Notes: generated by a model not told the origin, from the letters alone. A DNA stretch of 64,000 nucleotides from Providencia hangzhouensis (GCF_029193595.2 NZ_CP135052.1:2480001-2544000), one strand, 5' to 3'. Shown: positions 1 to 9,991, numbered from the stretch's first letter. Program-made: numbers and translations.

Positions 1-829
1 TTTGTGCAATTAACTCTGTTTTTCCTGATTGAGCCACATCTTTAATTGCATCTAATAATCCATTAAGCCCTGCGTTTTCCGCCAAAATACCAACAAATGT
101 GGTTGTACCAATACTCCCTAATGTTGCGATTTGCCATAAAATATAAGCAATCAACGGGATAGCACTTCCGATAATAAAAATAACCCGCAATTTTTTGACA
201 TCTCCCCCCATGTATTTAACGATACTTGGGACGCTACCATGAAAACCAAAGGAGGTAAAAAACACCGGTATAGCAGATAAAATAAGTACTTTTTCAGTTG
301 GGGCAGCTAATAAATTTTGTTGCTCAACATGCGGCATCATTAATGCCAATATAATGACTAAGAAAACAATTTTTGCAGCAAATAAAATACGGTTGATAAA
401 ATCTACGGATGAAGTCCCGAAACATACAACTCCCCCACCAATGACGGTAAATACAACAATTCCCATCCAATCTGCCATTTCAATAGCAAAACTACTTTTC
501 AAATTTGATGTAATGATTTCCCCTGCTCCACTGACATAAGCTGCTGTCAATGCATACATCAGGAACATCATACTAAAACCCGTAATAAATTTGCCACTAG
601 AGCCTAAGTACCGTTGTGCAACACTACCGATCCCAGTTTCGTGAGATTCATGTTGATAAACTTCGACCAAAAGTAACGCCGTGTAGCACATCAATGCCCA
701 CAACACTAATAACATAGCGAGGCTCACTAAGAAACCATTACCCGCGGCAGCGATAGGCATGGCTAACATACCTGCGCCAATCGTAGTACCTGCAACAATA
801 AATACACTACCAAGTGTGCGATTTTTCAT
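1..829 (-). CDS. tyrP: Tyrosine-specific permease TyrP (C-terminus cut by window edge)
   Basis: Inner-membrane aromatic amino acid transporter of the HAAAP family; TyrP imports tyrosine by proton symport and here may work as a tyrosine/tyramine exchanger. The reverse strand opens at 829 with [20 protein letters not shown], nearly identical to the E. coli TyrP N-terminus, and stays open for about 276 codons to base 1. Further TyrP-like stretches are [18 protein letters not shown] and [17 protein letters not shown]. Several hydrophobic membrane segments are visible. The gene starts 20 bases after the tyrosine decarboxylase stop on the same strand, so the two form an operon. The remaining C-terminus lies outside the window. 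Family assignment is secure; the exchange role is inferred from the neighbour. Confidence 0.93.
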   Translation of the reverse strand, partial: MKNRTLGSVFIVAGTTIGAGMLAMPIAAAGNGFLVSLAMLLVLWALMCYTALLLVEVYQHESHETGIGSVAQRYLGSSGKFITGFSMMFLMYALTAAYVSGAGEIITSNLKSSFAIEMADWMGIVVFTVIGGGVVCFGTSSVDFINRILFAAKIVFLVIILALMMPHVEQQNLLAAPTEKVLILSAIPVFFTSFGFHGSVPSIVKYMGGDVKKLRVIFIIGSAIPLIAYILWQIATLGSIGTTTFVGILAENAGLNGLLDAIKDVAQSGKTELIAQ

Positions 830-849
830 ATTGAGATCCTAACAATCAA

Positions 850-2793
850 TTAAATATTAATTTTATAATTAGAGTGATTTAACTTATTTTCTTCATTAAT
901 GAGTTGTTGTAATTTGTCTTCAAAAATATTTTTTAACTCTGCCCAATAGGTTTCAAAATGTGCCCTATCACGCAGGCAATGTGTCATGACTGCCGCCCGT
1001 AGCACATAAATCGACCGTACTTTATGCCATTCACTATCAGAGAATTGTGCATCTCGACATAGATTCAATGGGTTATCGCCATATTCTTCATAAGTTAGCG
1101 AGGTTGATGAGGTGAGAAAATCATTAGAATAACTCCGGCCTGCCGCATAAGAGCATAATTCATATAACCGTTTATTTAATTGATTTTGTTTTTCTAAAGA
1201 GGTGTTGCCAATTTCACGAAACATAAAGTTAATCATGTGAAAATCAGGCGTTGGCATCGCTATAATTGAAAATTGACGTTCCTCAATAATAAAAGGCTCA
1301 CATTGATTAATTTTATCAATCATCCAATTGGCAGTGATGACCCCAGCCGCAATCACTTTTCCATACCCTAAAACATTTAACGGAACTAAGCGATGTGCAG
1401 CCCATACCGCTGCTGCGGTTGCGCCCGCTTTTGACCCTTCCATAATAGATGAGCCCAATAATACATTTTGTGTTTTTTCTGTTTTACGCTGCTTTTCTTG
1501 AACTTCTTCAAATACATAAGCGGCATGGTAAGAAACTAAATCCACAATCCGCTTATCTTTCATACAAATTGCACCTGCCGCATAAGGAATAAACCCCACC
1601 TTATGAGGGTCAACGGTAATCGAGTCCGCTTGGCTTAATGCTTTAAAGCTTTCATAAACATCACGTTTTGGCCACACCATATTTTCAGGAAAAAGCCCTT
1701 CACTATGATAGCATTGGAGTAAATTCTCATACTCCATAAATTGGTTTTCTTCATCGCGAAACATCGCACAAGCGTATCCCGCGTAAGCAGCATCGATATG
1801 CACATAAAAAGAAACCCCAAAACGTTGCTCGCATTCACGTCGTAGCTCAATAACTTCTCTGACATTGTCTATTGCGCCAGTTTCTGTGGTACCAACAACG
1901 GCAACTACCGCTAAAATTGGCTCCCCTTGCTCAATTAATGTAAATACCGTTTCACGCATTTTACGCACATCTGTTCGATAACTTGCATCAACGGGTAATT
2001 GCACAATATTCTGTTGGCCTAAACCAAGAATATCCATCGCTTTCATCCATGAATAGTGTTTAGACTGCGGTACCAATAACTTACCGAGTTTTCCTTGTTC
2101 TATTCCAACACCACGGCAGGTTAAATAACGAATTTCCTCAAAAATTTGTTGTTTCTTTAACTCGTCAATTAAATCTAGAACCGCGGAAACTGAGAGATTG
2201 AGTAACTCCTTTTCAGTTTTATCCTTTAGCAAGTATTGGGATTTTGGATGCTGCATAATCGCTAACGGTAACGTTTTAATATTTCTAGCTACCCATAATC
2301 CTTCGTAGTTAGCAACCGTTCCACCAGATGTAATATGTCCCCAAGCATGTTGTACGTCATAACCAAACATGGCACATAAATCTAACCCGGCTTCTATTTC
2401 TAAAACTGTTGTCGTTGGTGAAGATTCTTGTGCACAATTATTGGGGTTGTACATCATCGCCATGACATAAGCCAAATTAGAAATCATCAGTGTATCTGCA
2501 TTCATATGCCCCATATAACGGGGGGAGAACCATGGAACCGATGTTGTTTTTAATTTTGAAGAGAGTTGATTAAGAATGCCTTCAGTACGATAAAGCGTAT
2601 CTCGGTACTCGGGAGCATAACGGTCAACAGTAGAGATAAGATCAGGATCTTCAGGATGATAGCTGGAACGCCAATGCATATGTTCACTAACTGAATACTC
2701 CATCATTTCTTTGAAAAAGACAGCATTTTCAGATTTAGGACCTAAAAATAATGCATCTACATTTATTTTTGAATTTTTAAAATTATTTATCAT
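850..2793 (-). CDS. tdc: Tyrosine decarboxylase (group II, PLP-dependent)
   Basis: Cytoplasmic PLP enzyme expected to convert tyrosine to tyramine and CO2, which consumes a proton and can support acid resistance and pmf through substrate/product exchange. The 647-residue protein closely follows the enterococcal TyrDC pattern from its N-terminus (INVDALFLG, then WRSSYHPED) onward. Visible PLP features are TSGGT at about 156-160, the HIDAAYAGY motif whose Asp334 should contact the pyridine nitrogen, and the Schiff-base lysine in DPHKVGF (Lys398). About 620-650 residues is normal for bacterial TyrDC and longer than plant aromatic decarboxylases. The next gene, tyrP, supplies the substrate. A TyrR box lies about 280 bases upstream. 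Other aromatic amino acids (Phe, DOPA) could also be substrates; sequence alone does not settle this. Confidence 0.9.
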   Translation of the reverse strand: MINNFKNSKINVDALFLGPKSENAVFFKEMMEYSVSEHMHWRSSYHPEDPDLISTVDRYAPEYRDTLYRTEGILNQLSSKLKTTSVPWFSPRYMGHMNADTLMISNLAYVMAMMYNPNNCAQESSPTTTVLEIEAGLDLCAMFGYDVQHAWGHITSGGTVANYEGLWVARNIKTLPLAIMQHPKSQYLLKDKTEKELLNLSVSAVLDLIDELKKQQIFEEIRYLTCRGVGIEQGKLGKLLVPQSKHYSWMKAMDILGLGQQNIVQLPVDASYRTDVRKMRETVFTLIEQGEPILAVVAVVGTTETGAIDNVREVIELRRECEQRFGVSFYVHIDAAYAGYACAMFRDEENQFMEYENLLQCYHSEGLFPENMVWPKRDVYESFKALSQADSITVDPHKVGFIPYAAGAICMKDKRIVDLVSYHAAYVFEEVQEKQRKTEKTQNVLLGSSIMEGSKAGATAAAVWAAHRLVPLNVLGYGKVIAAGVITANWMIDKINQCEPFIIEERQFSIIAMPTPDFHMINFMFREIGNTSLEKQNQLNKRLYELCSYAAGRSYSNDFLTSSTSLTYEEYGDNPLNLCRDAQFSDSEWHKVRSIYVLRAAVMTHCLRDRAHFETYWAELKNIFEDKLQQLINEENKLNHSNYKINI

Positions 2794-3072
2794 TACTACA
2801 CCTTCAAACTACAATTAACGGGTGCTAATTGCACTTAAGTTACTTAACTTAATATCATTGGAAAGTGCATAACGGGCTGTGTTTATATAAAAGATATCAA
2901 TATATTAATGATATACATTTAAAAATATCATTTAAGCATTAATTATTGATAAACAAACCGTTAATGGCCAACTTATTTATAGATATAATCTATTTCTATT
3001 AAATTATTAATAAACTAATGGGAATTTCATTCTGATTTGTGGACAAGCACAAAAAAACAAAATTTATTCAAC

Positions 3073-3090
3073 TGTAAAGAGATTTTTACG
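3073..3090. promoter_or_regulatory. TyrR box (strong) upstream of tdc-tyrP
   Basis: The sequence TGTAAA-N6-TTTACG matches the TyrR consensus TGTAAA-N6-TTTACA at 11 of 12 fixed positions. A second, weaker match (TGTAAA-N6-GTTATA) lies at 3108-3125. E. coli tyrP is controlled by a strong/weak TyrR box pair, so tyrosine-responsive control of the tdc-tyrP operon is likely. The exact promoter between this site and base 2793 was not resolved. The rest of the 2794-3194 gap is AT-rich and shows no gene. Confidence 0.6.
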
Positions 3091-3131
3091 CTGAAAAAGC
3101 TTGAATATGTAAAAAATTTGTTATAGATGGT

Positions 3132-3179
3132 GCGATTTTCACTGCTCTTAAAGAACTAAAGTAAAATAGTGAAAACCGC
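3132..3179 (-). terminator. Possible terminator after the quinone oxidoreductase gene
   Basis: Inverted repeat GCGATTTTCACT (3132-3143) and AGTGAAAACCGC (3168-3179), 12-base arms with one G-T pair and a 24-base loop. It lies just downstream of the reverse-strand gene ending at 3195. The following U-tract is offset and imperfect, so this could instead be a structured operator. Confidence 0.35.
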
Positions 3180-3194
3180 AGAAAGTAAATCCAA

Positions 3195-4205
3195 TTAACT
3201 GTTTAGCAAAACAATTTTCCCAACAAGATCACCTGATTCCATATATTCATGGGCACTCCGCACCTGAGACAAGTGATATGTTTTGTTAATAATAGGTTTT
3301 ATTTCACCATTTTGTAACAATCCCCAGACTTGCTTCTTTAGTTCTTGGGCAATCACTGCTTTTTCCTCAATAGTTCGAGAACGCATTGTTGATCCCGTAT
3401 GAGTTAATCTTTTTACCATTAAAGGCATCATATTTAACTCTTTAGGGTTACCTTTCATCATACCAATTTGAATTATTCGTCCAAATTTAGCAGCAACTTG
3501 ATAATTTTTCGCAACATAATCACCACCGATAATATCTACGACCATATCAACACCTCGAGAAGAGGTATAATTGAGTGTTGCTTCAACAAAATCATCGTTT
3601 CTGTAGTTAATAACACAATTTGCGCCTAACGATTTTGCAACTTGAACTTTGTCTTCTGAACCAACAGTAGTAATCACTGTTGCACCAAAGGCTTTTGCTA
3701 ACATAATCGCCACGCTACCAATTCCCGATGTTCCACCGTGAATAAGTACCGTTTCGTCTTTTTTAAGTTTGCCTATTTGAAAAACATTTGCCCAAACAGT
3801 GAAAAAGTTTTCAGGTATCGCTGCACCCTCGATAAAAGATAAATTCCCTAACGGTAAGGCTATGTTTTTATGCACTAAACAATATTCTGCATAACCTCCC
3901 CCGGCAACCAGTCCACAAACTTTGTCTCCGAGCTGCCATTCCTCTACATCATCCGCCTTGGCAACTATAGTTCCTGCAATTTCAAGCCCCATAATCGGAG
4001 AAGCATCTGCCGGTGGAGGATAAGACCCCTTACGCTGAAAAATATCAGGGCGATTAACCCCCGCAGCTTCCACCTTAACGAGCAAATACCCTGCAGAAAT
4101 TCTAGGTAACGGTATATCAATTAATCGCAGCTTTTCTGGTCCACCAGGTTCTATAATGTCTACAACTGTCATCGAGGTGGGTAAAGACTGTTGGATAAGT
4201 GCCAT
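3195..4205 (-). CDS. NAD(P)H quinone oxidoreductase, PIG3-type MDR family
   Basis: Zinc-independent medium-chain dehydrogenase/reductase of the quinone oxidoreductase group closest to PIG3 (TP53I3), acting in the cytoplasm and using NADPH to reduce quinones or enones. The 336 residues have the GroES-like N-terminal fold (VEAAGVNRPDIFQRKGSYPPP and MGLEIAGTI) and the Rossmann core with HGGTSGIGSVAIMLAKAFGA at about 156-175. The stretch GGGYAEYCLV with the later IPENFFTVWANVF is characteristic of PIG3-type members. A good ribosome site (AAAAGGAGA) precedes the ATG at 4205. It is transcribed alone, divergent from fnr. Physiological substrate unknown. Confidence 0.82.
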   Translation of the reverse strand: MALIQQSLPTSMTVVDIIEPGGPEKLRLIDIPLPRISAGYLLVKVEAAGVNRPDIFQRKGSYPPPADASPIMGLEIAGTIVAKADDVEEWQLGDKVCGLVAGGGYAEYCLVHKNIALPLGNLSFIEGAAIPENFFTVWANVFQIGKLKKDETVLIHGGTSGIGSVAIMLAKAFGATVITTVGSEDKVQVAKSLGANCVINYRNDDFVEATLNYTSSRGVDMVVDIIGGDYVAKNYQVAAKFGRIIQIGMMKGNPKELNMMPLMVKRLTHTGSTMRSRTIEEKAVIAQELKKQVWGLLQNGEIKPIINKTYHLSQVRSAHEYMESGDLVGKIVLLNS

Positions 4206-4528
4206 TATATTCTCCTTTTTGAGGTTAATTTGAAAAATTGATATTCCTAAATTTATTTTTGTGTTAAATTAATGCTAATTAGTTTAATATTTCGTGCTTA
4301 ATTACGACAGTTTAGAGTAGTAACTACTATGATGATGTAAGTCATCTTTTTATCGTTTAGAGGCTAAAATTTAATCTATATCAAATTATATACTTAGTAA
4401 TCTTCTTTAATTTAGCATGAATATCTAAATTCACTAATTTCTCACATGCCTTCTGATTGGCTTTTTTGTTTATTAAGTCGATTCTGTCATACATTACTAC
4501 TTACTAGTTGCATTATCTTATGTTAAAA

Positions 4529-4542
4529 TTGACTCATATCAA
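4529..4542. promoter_or_regulatory. FNR box in the fnr promoter
   Basis: TTGACTCATATCAA matches the FNR consensus TTGAT-N4-ATCAA with one mismatch and lies 28 bases before the fnr start codon. FNR represses its own gene in E. coli from a site near the start of transcription, so this is a probable autoregulatory site. The remainder of 4206-4528 is AT-rich, carries the divergent promoters, and shows no gene. Confidence 0.6.
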
Positions 4543-4569
4543 TAATTTTAACTTGATTGAGCCTTAAAT

Positions 4570-5325
4570 ATGATCCCAGAAAAAAGAGTTGTTCGTCGCA
4601 TCCAGTCTGGTGGTTGTGCTATTCATTGTCAGGATTGCAGTATTAGCCAACTTTGCATTCCTTTTACGCTGAATGAACATGAACTGGATCAACTTGATAA
4701 TATCATCGAACGCAAAAAACCAATTCAAAAAGGCCAAGCTTTATTTAAAGCAGGCGATGAATTGCGTTCATTATATGCCATCCGCTCAGGTACAATAAAA
4801 AGCTATACAATAACCGAAGAAGGCGATGAGCAAATTACTGGTTTTCACTTAGCAGGAGACCTTGTTGGCTTTGATGCTATCATTCATACACAGCACCCAA
4901 GTTTTGCACAAGCACTTGAAACCTCAATGGTTTGTGAAATACCTTTTGAAACCTTAGACGACTTATCAGGCAAAATGCCTAATTTACGTCAGCAAATTAT
5001 GCGTTTAATGAGCGGTGAAATTAAAGGTGATCAAGAAATGATCCTTTTATTATCTAAGAAAAATGCGGAAGAGCGTTTAGCTGCATTTATTCTTAACCTC
5101 TCTCACCGCTTTGCGGAACGTGGTTTTTCACCAAGAGAATTTAGATTAACCATGACTCGTGGAGATATCGGTAATTATCTTGGCTTAACAGTTGAAACCA
5201 TTAGTCGCCTTTTAGGACGTTTCCAAAAAAGTGGCATGCTAAGTGTTAAAGGTAAGTACATCACTATCGAGGATATGGCTAAACTGACTGATATCGCTGG
5301 TAAAGTTTCAGCAATTACATGCTAA
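4570..5325 (+). CDS. fnr: Fumarate and nitrate reduction regulator FNR
   Basis: Global oxygen-sensing transcription factor of the CRP/FNR family; in the absence of oxygen a [4Fe-4S] cluster drives dimerisation and DNA binding. The 251-residue protein is almost identical to E. coli FNR from MIPEKR onward. The four cluster ligands Cys20, Cys23, Cys29 and Cys122 are all present, followed by a cyclic-nucleotide-like beta roll and a C-terminal helix-turn-helix with recognition segment [12 protein letters not shown]. It is followed by a strong terminator and by uspE on the same strand, the order seen in E. coli. An FNR-like box sits in its own promoter. Confidence 0.98.
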   Translation: MIPEKRVVRRIQSGGCAIHCQDCSISQLCIPFTLNEHELDQLDNIIERKKPIQKGQALFKAGDELRSLYAIRSGTIKSYTITEEGDEQITGFHLAGDLVGFDAIIHTQHPSFAQALETSMVCEIPFETLDDLSGKMPNLRQQIMRLMSGEIKGDQEMILLLSKKNAEERLAAFILNLSHRFAERGFSPREFRLTMTRGDIGNYLGLTVETISRLLGRFQKSGMLSVKGKYITIEDMAKLTDIAGKVSAITC

Positions 5326-5333
5326 TATCCCTA

Positions 5334-5371
5334 AACGGATCACGTTATCAGTGATCCGTTTTCATTTTTTT
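5334..5371 (+). terminator. Rho-independent terminator of fnr
   Basis: Perfect 10-base stem AACGGATCAC (5334-5343) with GTGATCCGTT (5351-5360), 7-base loop, then TTCATTTTTTT. Confidence 0.85.
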
Positions 5372-5450
5372 CTCCAGATTTCTTGCCTATTTAATCTCAA
5401 TATCATAGTTTATCTATATGGAAATATCCGTGTATCGAGAGGATTTCAAT

Positions 5451-6398
5451 ATGGCAAACTATAAAAACCTGCTAGTTGCAATTGACCCAAATCAGGATGA
5501 TCAACCTGCATTAAGACGTGCTGTCTACATCGTGCAGCGTAATGGTGGACGGATAAAAGCGTTTTTGCCTATCTACGACCTTTCCTATGACATGACAACC
5601 TTACTTTCTCCTGAAGAACGTAATGCCATGCGCAAAGGTGTAATAAGCCAAAAAGCAGCGTGGATCAAACAACAAGCTCATTTCTATCTTGAAGCGGGCA
5701 TTGATATTGAAATTAAAGTTATTTGGCATAACAAACCATATGAGGCCATTATTCAGGAAGTAATAAATGGTGAACATGACCTGTTACTGAAAATGGCGCA
5801 TCAAACCGATAATTTTGAGTCGATTATTTTTACCCCACTAGACTGGCATTTACTCCGAAAATGCCCTGCTCCCGTTTGGATGGTAAAAGACAAAGTATGG
5901 CCTGATCACGGTTCAGTGGTTGTCGCCGTTAACTTATCAAATGAGGAATCTTATCACGATGACCTCAATATCAAATTGGTCGAAAAAACAAAAGATTTAG
6001 CAACTCGCATTATTAAAGAACAGGAAATCCATTTAGTGAGTGCATATCCTGTTGCTCCTATGAATATTGCCATAGAGTTACCTGATTTCGACCCGAGCCT
6101 ATATAACAACGCACTACGCGGCCAACATTTAATTGCTATGAAAGAGTTGCGGCAAAAATTTGGGATTGATGAAAAATATACCCATGTCCGTGAAGGATTA
6201 CCTGAAAAAATTATTCCAGATATGTGTGAAGAATTGCACGCTGGGGTTGTGGTTCTGGGTATTTTGGGCCGTACAGGCATTTCAGCGGCTTTTTTGGGGA
6301 ATACCGCGGAGCATGTCATCGATAAGCTAAAATGTGATTTATTAGCGATTAAACCTGACGGTTTTGTTTGTCCTATCAACCCTGCTGATGATGATTAG
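5451..6398 (+). CDS. uspE: Universal stress protein E
   Basis: Cytoplasmic tandem-domain universal stress protein; in E. coli it affects stress survival, adhesion and motility and binds lipid-like ligands. Two Usp domains are visible, the first beginning at [18 protein letters not shown] and the second ending in the nucleotide-binding-like [24 protein letters not shown]. The start is placed at ATG 5451, giving 315 residues against 316 in E. coli; GAGAGGA at 5437-5443 is the ribosome site. A longer reading from 5418 lacks one. It is downstream of fnr but separated by a terminator, so it likely has its own promoter. Confidence 0.95.
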   Translation: MANYKNLLVAIDPNQDDQPALRRAVYIVQRNGGRIKAFLPIYDLSYDMTTLLSPEERNAMRKGVISQKAAWIKQQAHFYLEAGIDIEIKVIWHNKPYEAIIQEVINGEHDLLLKMAHQTDNFESIIFTPLDWHLLRKCPAPVWMVKDKVWPDHGSVVVAVNLSNEESYHDDLNIKLVEKTKDLATRIIKEQEIHLVSAYPVAPMNIAIELPDFDPSLYNNALRGQHLIAMKELRQKFGIDEKYTHVREGLPEKIIPDMCEELHAGVVVLGILGRTGISAAFLGNTAEHVIDKLKCDLLAIKPDGFVCPINPADDD

Positions 6399-6418
6399 CT
6401 AATCATCTAAAACTTATT

Positions 6419-6450
6419 AAGCCCCAATAATATTTATGTTATTGGGGCTT
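6419..6450. terminator. Bidirectional terminator between uspE and the TetR gene
   Basis: Perfect 12-base stem AAGCCCCAATAA (6419-6430) with TTATTGGGGCTT (6439-6450) between convergent genes, flanked by A- and T-rich tracts. Confidence 0.8.
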
Positions 6451-6468
6451 AATTTAATCATGGCTAAG

Positions 6469-7092
6469 TTATTGCTGAACTGAACTTTGACTAAGTATCG
6501 GCCAAGCTTGCATAGCATTAAAAATGACTTGATTAAGTCTTTCAAGATCAATTCCATCACAAGCTTGTATGGTAAAACCATCAATTACCGTTATATAAAA
6601 ATCAACGATAGCTTCAATCGGCGCATCTGGAGCAACATCACCATCATCAATACCTTTACGCATACGTGCCAGTAGAATTTCCTGATAACTTTTCCGTTTT
6701 TCTTGGACGTTTAATTGCACATCTTCGATTTGCTTTGACCCATTCATTGTCGCTGTAATCAGCATACAACCTGCAGGCTTGTTTGGCTGAATTAGCTTTT
6801 TAGCGCTTTCATACATCAGCAATTCAATTGCAATTTTCGCTGTTTTGGCTTGCTTTACAATAGACAAAATAGGACAAGCTTCATTCATCAAATAATAATC
6901 AATACATTGATTAAACAACGATGCTTTATCACCAAAAGCACAGTAAAGGCTAGGCGCTGTGATACCTAGCTCTTGAGTTAAATCGCTAATTGAGGTTGCA
7001 ACATAGCCATTTCGCCAAAACAATAGCATGGCTTTAGCTAGTGCATCTTGTTGGTCAAAGCCTTTAGGCCGCCCGCGTTTTATTTGATTCAT
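6469..7092 (-). CDS. TetR/AcrR family transcriptional repressor
   Basis: Predicted one-component repressor of 207 residues. The N-terminal helix-turn-helix reads ISDLTQELGITAPSLYCAFGDKASLF at about 38-63, followed by an all-helical ligand domain with several cysteines and no recognisable ligand signature. It is divergent from an MFS exporter gene, and the 169-base gap between them holds two near-perfect copies of the same palindrome, the usual layout of a TetR regulator controlling itself and its efflux pump. The inducer cannot be read from the sequence. Confidence 0.88.
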   Translation of the reverse strand: MNQIKRGRPKGFDQQDALAKAMLLFWRNGYVATSISDLTQELGITAPSLYCAFGDKASLFNQCIDYYLMNEACPILSIVKQAKTAKIAIELLMYESAKKLIQPNKPAGCMLITATMNGSKQIEDVQLNVQEKRKSYQEILLARMRKGIDDGDVAPDAPIEAIVDFYITVIDGFTIQACDGIDLERLNQVIFNAMQAWPILSQSSVQQ

Positions 7093-7132
7093 ATTCTCAC
7101 TTTACTCGCAGTCAATTCACTATACCACAACT

Positions 7133-7157
7133 ATTTTATAGTGATCATTATAAAAAT
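7133..7157. promoter_or_regulatory. TetR-type operator 1 (near the regulator gene)
   Basis: Near-perfect palindrome with half-sites ATTTTATAGTGA and TCATTATAAAAAT. The same motif recurs at 7198-7221. It lies 41 bases upstream of the TetR start codon, a position suited to autorepression. Confidence 0.65.
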
Positions 7158-7197
7158 AATTGACAACGTCTAAATTCACATAAACAATAGCGCCATG

Positions 7198-7221
7198 ATT
7201 TTATAGCGGTCACTATAAAAT
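7198..7221. promoter_or_regulatory. TetR-type operator 2 (near the exporter gene)
   Basis: Palindrome with half-sites ATTTTATAGCGG and TCACTATAAAAT, matching operator 1. It lies downstream of a TTGACA -35 candidate at 7160-7165 and 40 bases upstream of the MFS start, where bound repressor would block initiation. Confidence 0.65.
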
Positions 7222-7261
7222 CATTCTTTTTTGTAAACTACTTAACTTTCATGGAAAGCGC

Positions 7262-8458
7262 ATGACAACAACTCATATTTCTTCGCATAATGGTAACTGG
7301 CTTTCACTATTATCTGCAACTTTTGCTTGCTTCATTATTGTTACTGGTGAGTTTTTAGCCATTAGCGTGCTAAATAACATCGCTTATGATTTTCAAATAT
7401 CAACAGGTACCGCAGGGCTTACAGTCACTGTCACATCTATCGCAGGTATGGCATCCTCCCTATTTGTCCCCATTTATGCAAAAAATATCGATAGACGCCA
7501 AGTTTTACTTTTCTTAGTTGCTCTCATGATATTAGCTAATGCAATTACGGCTTTCGCGTCTAATTTTAGTTTAGTTTTATTAGGTAGATTCGCATTAGGA
7601 ATTGCACTAGGGGGTTTTTGGGGAGTTGCAGCAGGCTTAGTGATACGTCTAGCACCTAAAAATATGTCAATAACCACATCCGTAACAATATTCTTTTCAG
7701 CCGTCACATTAGTCACCGTGCTCGGAGTACCTCTAGGCGCTTGGTTATCTGATAATTATGGTTGGAGAATGCCTTATATTGCGCTGGTTATTGCAGGTGC
7801 TGTCGCGTTTTTAATGCAGTATTTCTCTTTACCATCATTAAAACCTTCTTCGTCTATGCAATGGAAGGAATTGTTATTGATGCCATCGCACCCTATTGCG
7901 CGTAAAGGGTTAATTATATTCACACTGATTTTTTTAGCACATTTCTCTGCGTATAATTATTTTACGGTGTTCTTTAAACAAACCGCAGGTTTTATCGAAG
8001 GACAAATTTCAGCATTATTGCTCTTTTTTGGAGTGGCCAGCGTAGTTGGCAATATACTGGCGGGTTATGTTGGAAAATATAATGTTCGTTATAATTTCGC
8101 GATTAGTGCTCTTTTATTAGCCTTAGCTTTTCTCGCATTATCTGTTTTAGATTTTAATTGGGCGACCAGTATTATATTTGTTTCTTCATGGGGGATCGCT
8201 GCGGGTATGGTTCCTGCAACAATCAATATGTGGATGCACGTTCATGTTCCAGAATTAACCGAGAAAGGTTCCGCCCTTATTACCTTTATGTTTTTAATTC
8301 TAATTACTATTGGCAGTCTAGTAGGAGGATACGTCATGGACCATTTCAATGGCGGAGTTCTCATGATGAGCATGCTGACTATATCTACACTAGCATTTTT
8401 ATTAGTGTTTACCTTTGCTCGAGGGCTAACCAATTGCGCTCGATTTTGCTTCAAATGA
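7262..8458 (+). CDS. MFS exporter, DHA1 family (NepI/AraJ-like)
   Basis: Inner-membrane proton-driven efflux transporter of the major facilitator superfamily, 398 residues with about 12 hydrophobic segments. The stretch GRFALGIALGGFWGVAAGL resembles motif C-region sequences of E. coli NepI (purine ribonucleoside efflux), and GVPLGAWLSDNYGWR is the antiporter motif of DHA1 exporters. It is divergent from a TetR regulator with shared operators, so it is probably induced by its own substrate. Substrate could be a nucleoside, sugar or drug; not determinable here. Confidence 0.85.
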   Translation: MTTTHISSHNGNWLSLLSATFACFIIVTGEFLAISVLNNIAYDFQISTGTAGLTVTVTSIAGMASSLFVPIYAKNIDRRQVLLFLVALMILANAITAFASNFSLVLLGRFALGIALGGFWGVAAGLVIRLAPKNMSITTSVTIFFSAVTLVTVLGVPLGAWLSDNYGWRMPYIALVIAGAVAFLMQYFSLPSLKPSSSMQWKELLLMPSHPIARKGLIIFTLIFLAHFSAYNYFTVFFKQTAGFIEGQISALLLFFGVASVVGNILAGYVGKYNVRYNFAISALLLALAFLALSVLDFNWATSIIFVSSWGIAAGMVPATINMWMHVHVPELTEKGSALITFMFLILITIGSLVGGYVMDHFNGGVLMMSMLTISTLAFLLVFTFARGLTNCARFCFK

Positions 8459-8506
8459 TGCGTTTATAAGACTGCATCACATAAACTGATTTAACTCTCA
8501 AATATC

Positions 8507-8544
8507 AAGAAGGGGTGACTGGAATTAACCAATCACCCCTTCTT
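8507..8544. terminator. Bidirectional terminator between the MFS gene and pntB
   Basis: 12-base stem AAGAAGGGGTGA (8507-8518) with TCACCCCTTCTT (8533-8544); the stem extends inward by TGG/CCA around a C-A mismatch. It sits between convergent genes. Confidence 0.8.
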
Positions 8545-8589
8545 ATTTACTTTACTAATTATTTTGAAATGAATTAGTAACTCATTAAA

Positions 8590-9981
8590 TTACAATGCAC
8601 GTAAGATTGCATCAACGCTATCTTTTGCATCACCAAACAACATCTGTGTATTTTCTTTGAAGAATAATGGGTTTTGTACCCCAGCATAGCCAGTATTCAT
8701 TGAACGTTTAAATACAATGACATTGCTTGCTTTCCAAACTTCAAGAACTGGCATACCTGCAATTGGGCTGTTTGGATCTTCTTGAGCCGCTGGGTTAACC
8801 GTATCGTTAGCACCAATAACAAGAACGGTATCGGTATCAGAGAAATCATCATTAATTTCATCCATTTCCAATACGATATCATAAGGTACTTTAGCTTCGG
8901 CTAATAATACGTTCATATGGCCAGGTAAACGCCCAGCTACAGGGTGAATACCAAAACGCACATTAATACCACGTTCACGTAATTTAGTGGTGATATCCGC
9001 AACAGGATATTGTGCTTGTGCTACCGCCATACCATACCCCGGAGTGATAATTACTGATGTTGAGTTTTTCAACATTTCAGCGACTTCCTCTGCGGTGCTT
9101 TCGCGATACTCACCCATTTCTTCTTCTGTGCCTGTTGAAGAGCCATCTGTACCGAAGCCTCCTGCAATAACACTGATAAACGAACGGTTCATCGCCTTAC
9201 ACATAATATAGGACAGAATCGCACCTGAAGAACCGACCAATGCCCCTGTGACAATCAGCAAGTCATTGCTTAACATAAAACCTGCCGCTGCAGCAGCCCA
9301 ACCTGAATACGAATTCAGCATTGAAACGACCACTGGCATGTCCGCTCCACCAATTGAAGCGACTAAATGCCAGCCAAAAGCCAAAGCTATCGCGGTCATA
9401 ATTAGCATCAAGAAGACTTGCAAGCCGACACTTTCTGTTTTAACAAAAATCACTAACAGAATAAATGAAACCACTAACGCCGCTAAATTCAGTTTATGGC
9501 GATTAGGTAACATCATCGGTTTTGATGACATTTTCCCTGATAATTTACCATAAGCGACTACTGAACCAGTGAAGGTAACTGCACCAATGAAGATCCCTAA
9601 GAAAACTTCAGTTAAGTGAATGTTTTCCATCACAACATCAGCATGCCCTTCACTGGCGATAAAGCTGTTAAAACCAACCAGCACTGCAGCTAAACCGACG
9701 AAACTATGTAAAATAGCCACCAGCTCAGGCATTTCTGTCATTTCAACTTTTTTCGCTAAGCGAATACCAATGACAGCACCAATGACCATCGCAACGATCA
9801 TCCAGCCCACATTAGCACTGTGAGGACCTAAAATAGTGGCTATCAAGGCGATAGCCATCCCGATAATGCCATAAGTATTCCCACGTTGGGAACTTTCATG
9901 ACGGGATAGCCCCGCAAGGCTGAAAATAAATAGGATAGCAGCAACTATGTAAGCTGCTGTCACAATTCCACTCGACAACAT
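8590..9981 (-). CDS. pntB: NAD(P) transhydrogenase subunit beta
   Basis: Membrane subunit of the proton-translocating transhydrogenase, which uses the proton gradient to reduce NADP+ with NADH. The 463 residues (462 in E. coli) comprise eight or nine N-terminal membrane helices and the C-terminal NADP-binding domain III, visible as [18 protein letters not shown] and the later [14 protein letters not shown]. It starts 10 bases after the pntA stop, so the two subunits are co-transcribed. Confidence 0.97.
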   Translation of the reverse strand: MLSSGIVTAAYIVAAILFIFSLAGLSRHESSQRGNTYGIIGMAIALIATILGPHSANVGWMIVAMVIGAVIGIRLAKKVEMTEMPELVAILHSFVGLAAVLVGFNSFIASEGHADVVMENIHLTEVFLGIFIGAVTFTGSVVAYGKLSGKMSSKPMMLPNRHKLNLAALVVSFILLVIFVKTESVGLQVFLMLIMTAIALAFGWHLVASIGGADMPVVVSMLNSYSGWAAAAAGFMLSNDLLIVTGALVGSSGAILSYIMCKAMNRSFISVIAGGFGTDGSSTGTEEEMGEYRESTAEEVAEMLKNSTSVIITPGYGMAVAQAQYPVADITTKLRERGINVRFGIHPVAGRLPGHMNVLLAEAKVPYDIVLEMDEINDDFSDTDTVLVIGANDTVNPAAQEDPNSPIAGMPVLEVWKASNVIVFKRSMNTGYAGVQNPLFFKENTQMLFGDAKDSVDAILRAL

Positions 9982-9991
9982 AAGTTACCCC

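Noticed and set aside
5954..6379. 141-codon reverse ORF within uspE
   Set aside because: Antisense to a well-conserved gene; its serine-rich sequence is a typical shadow.
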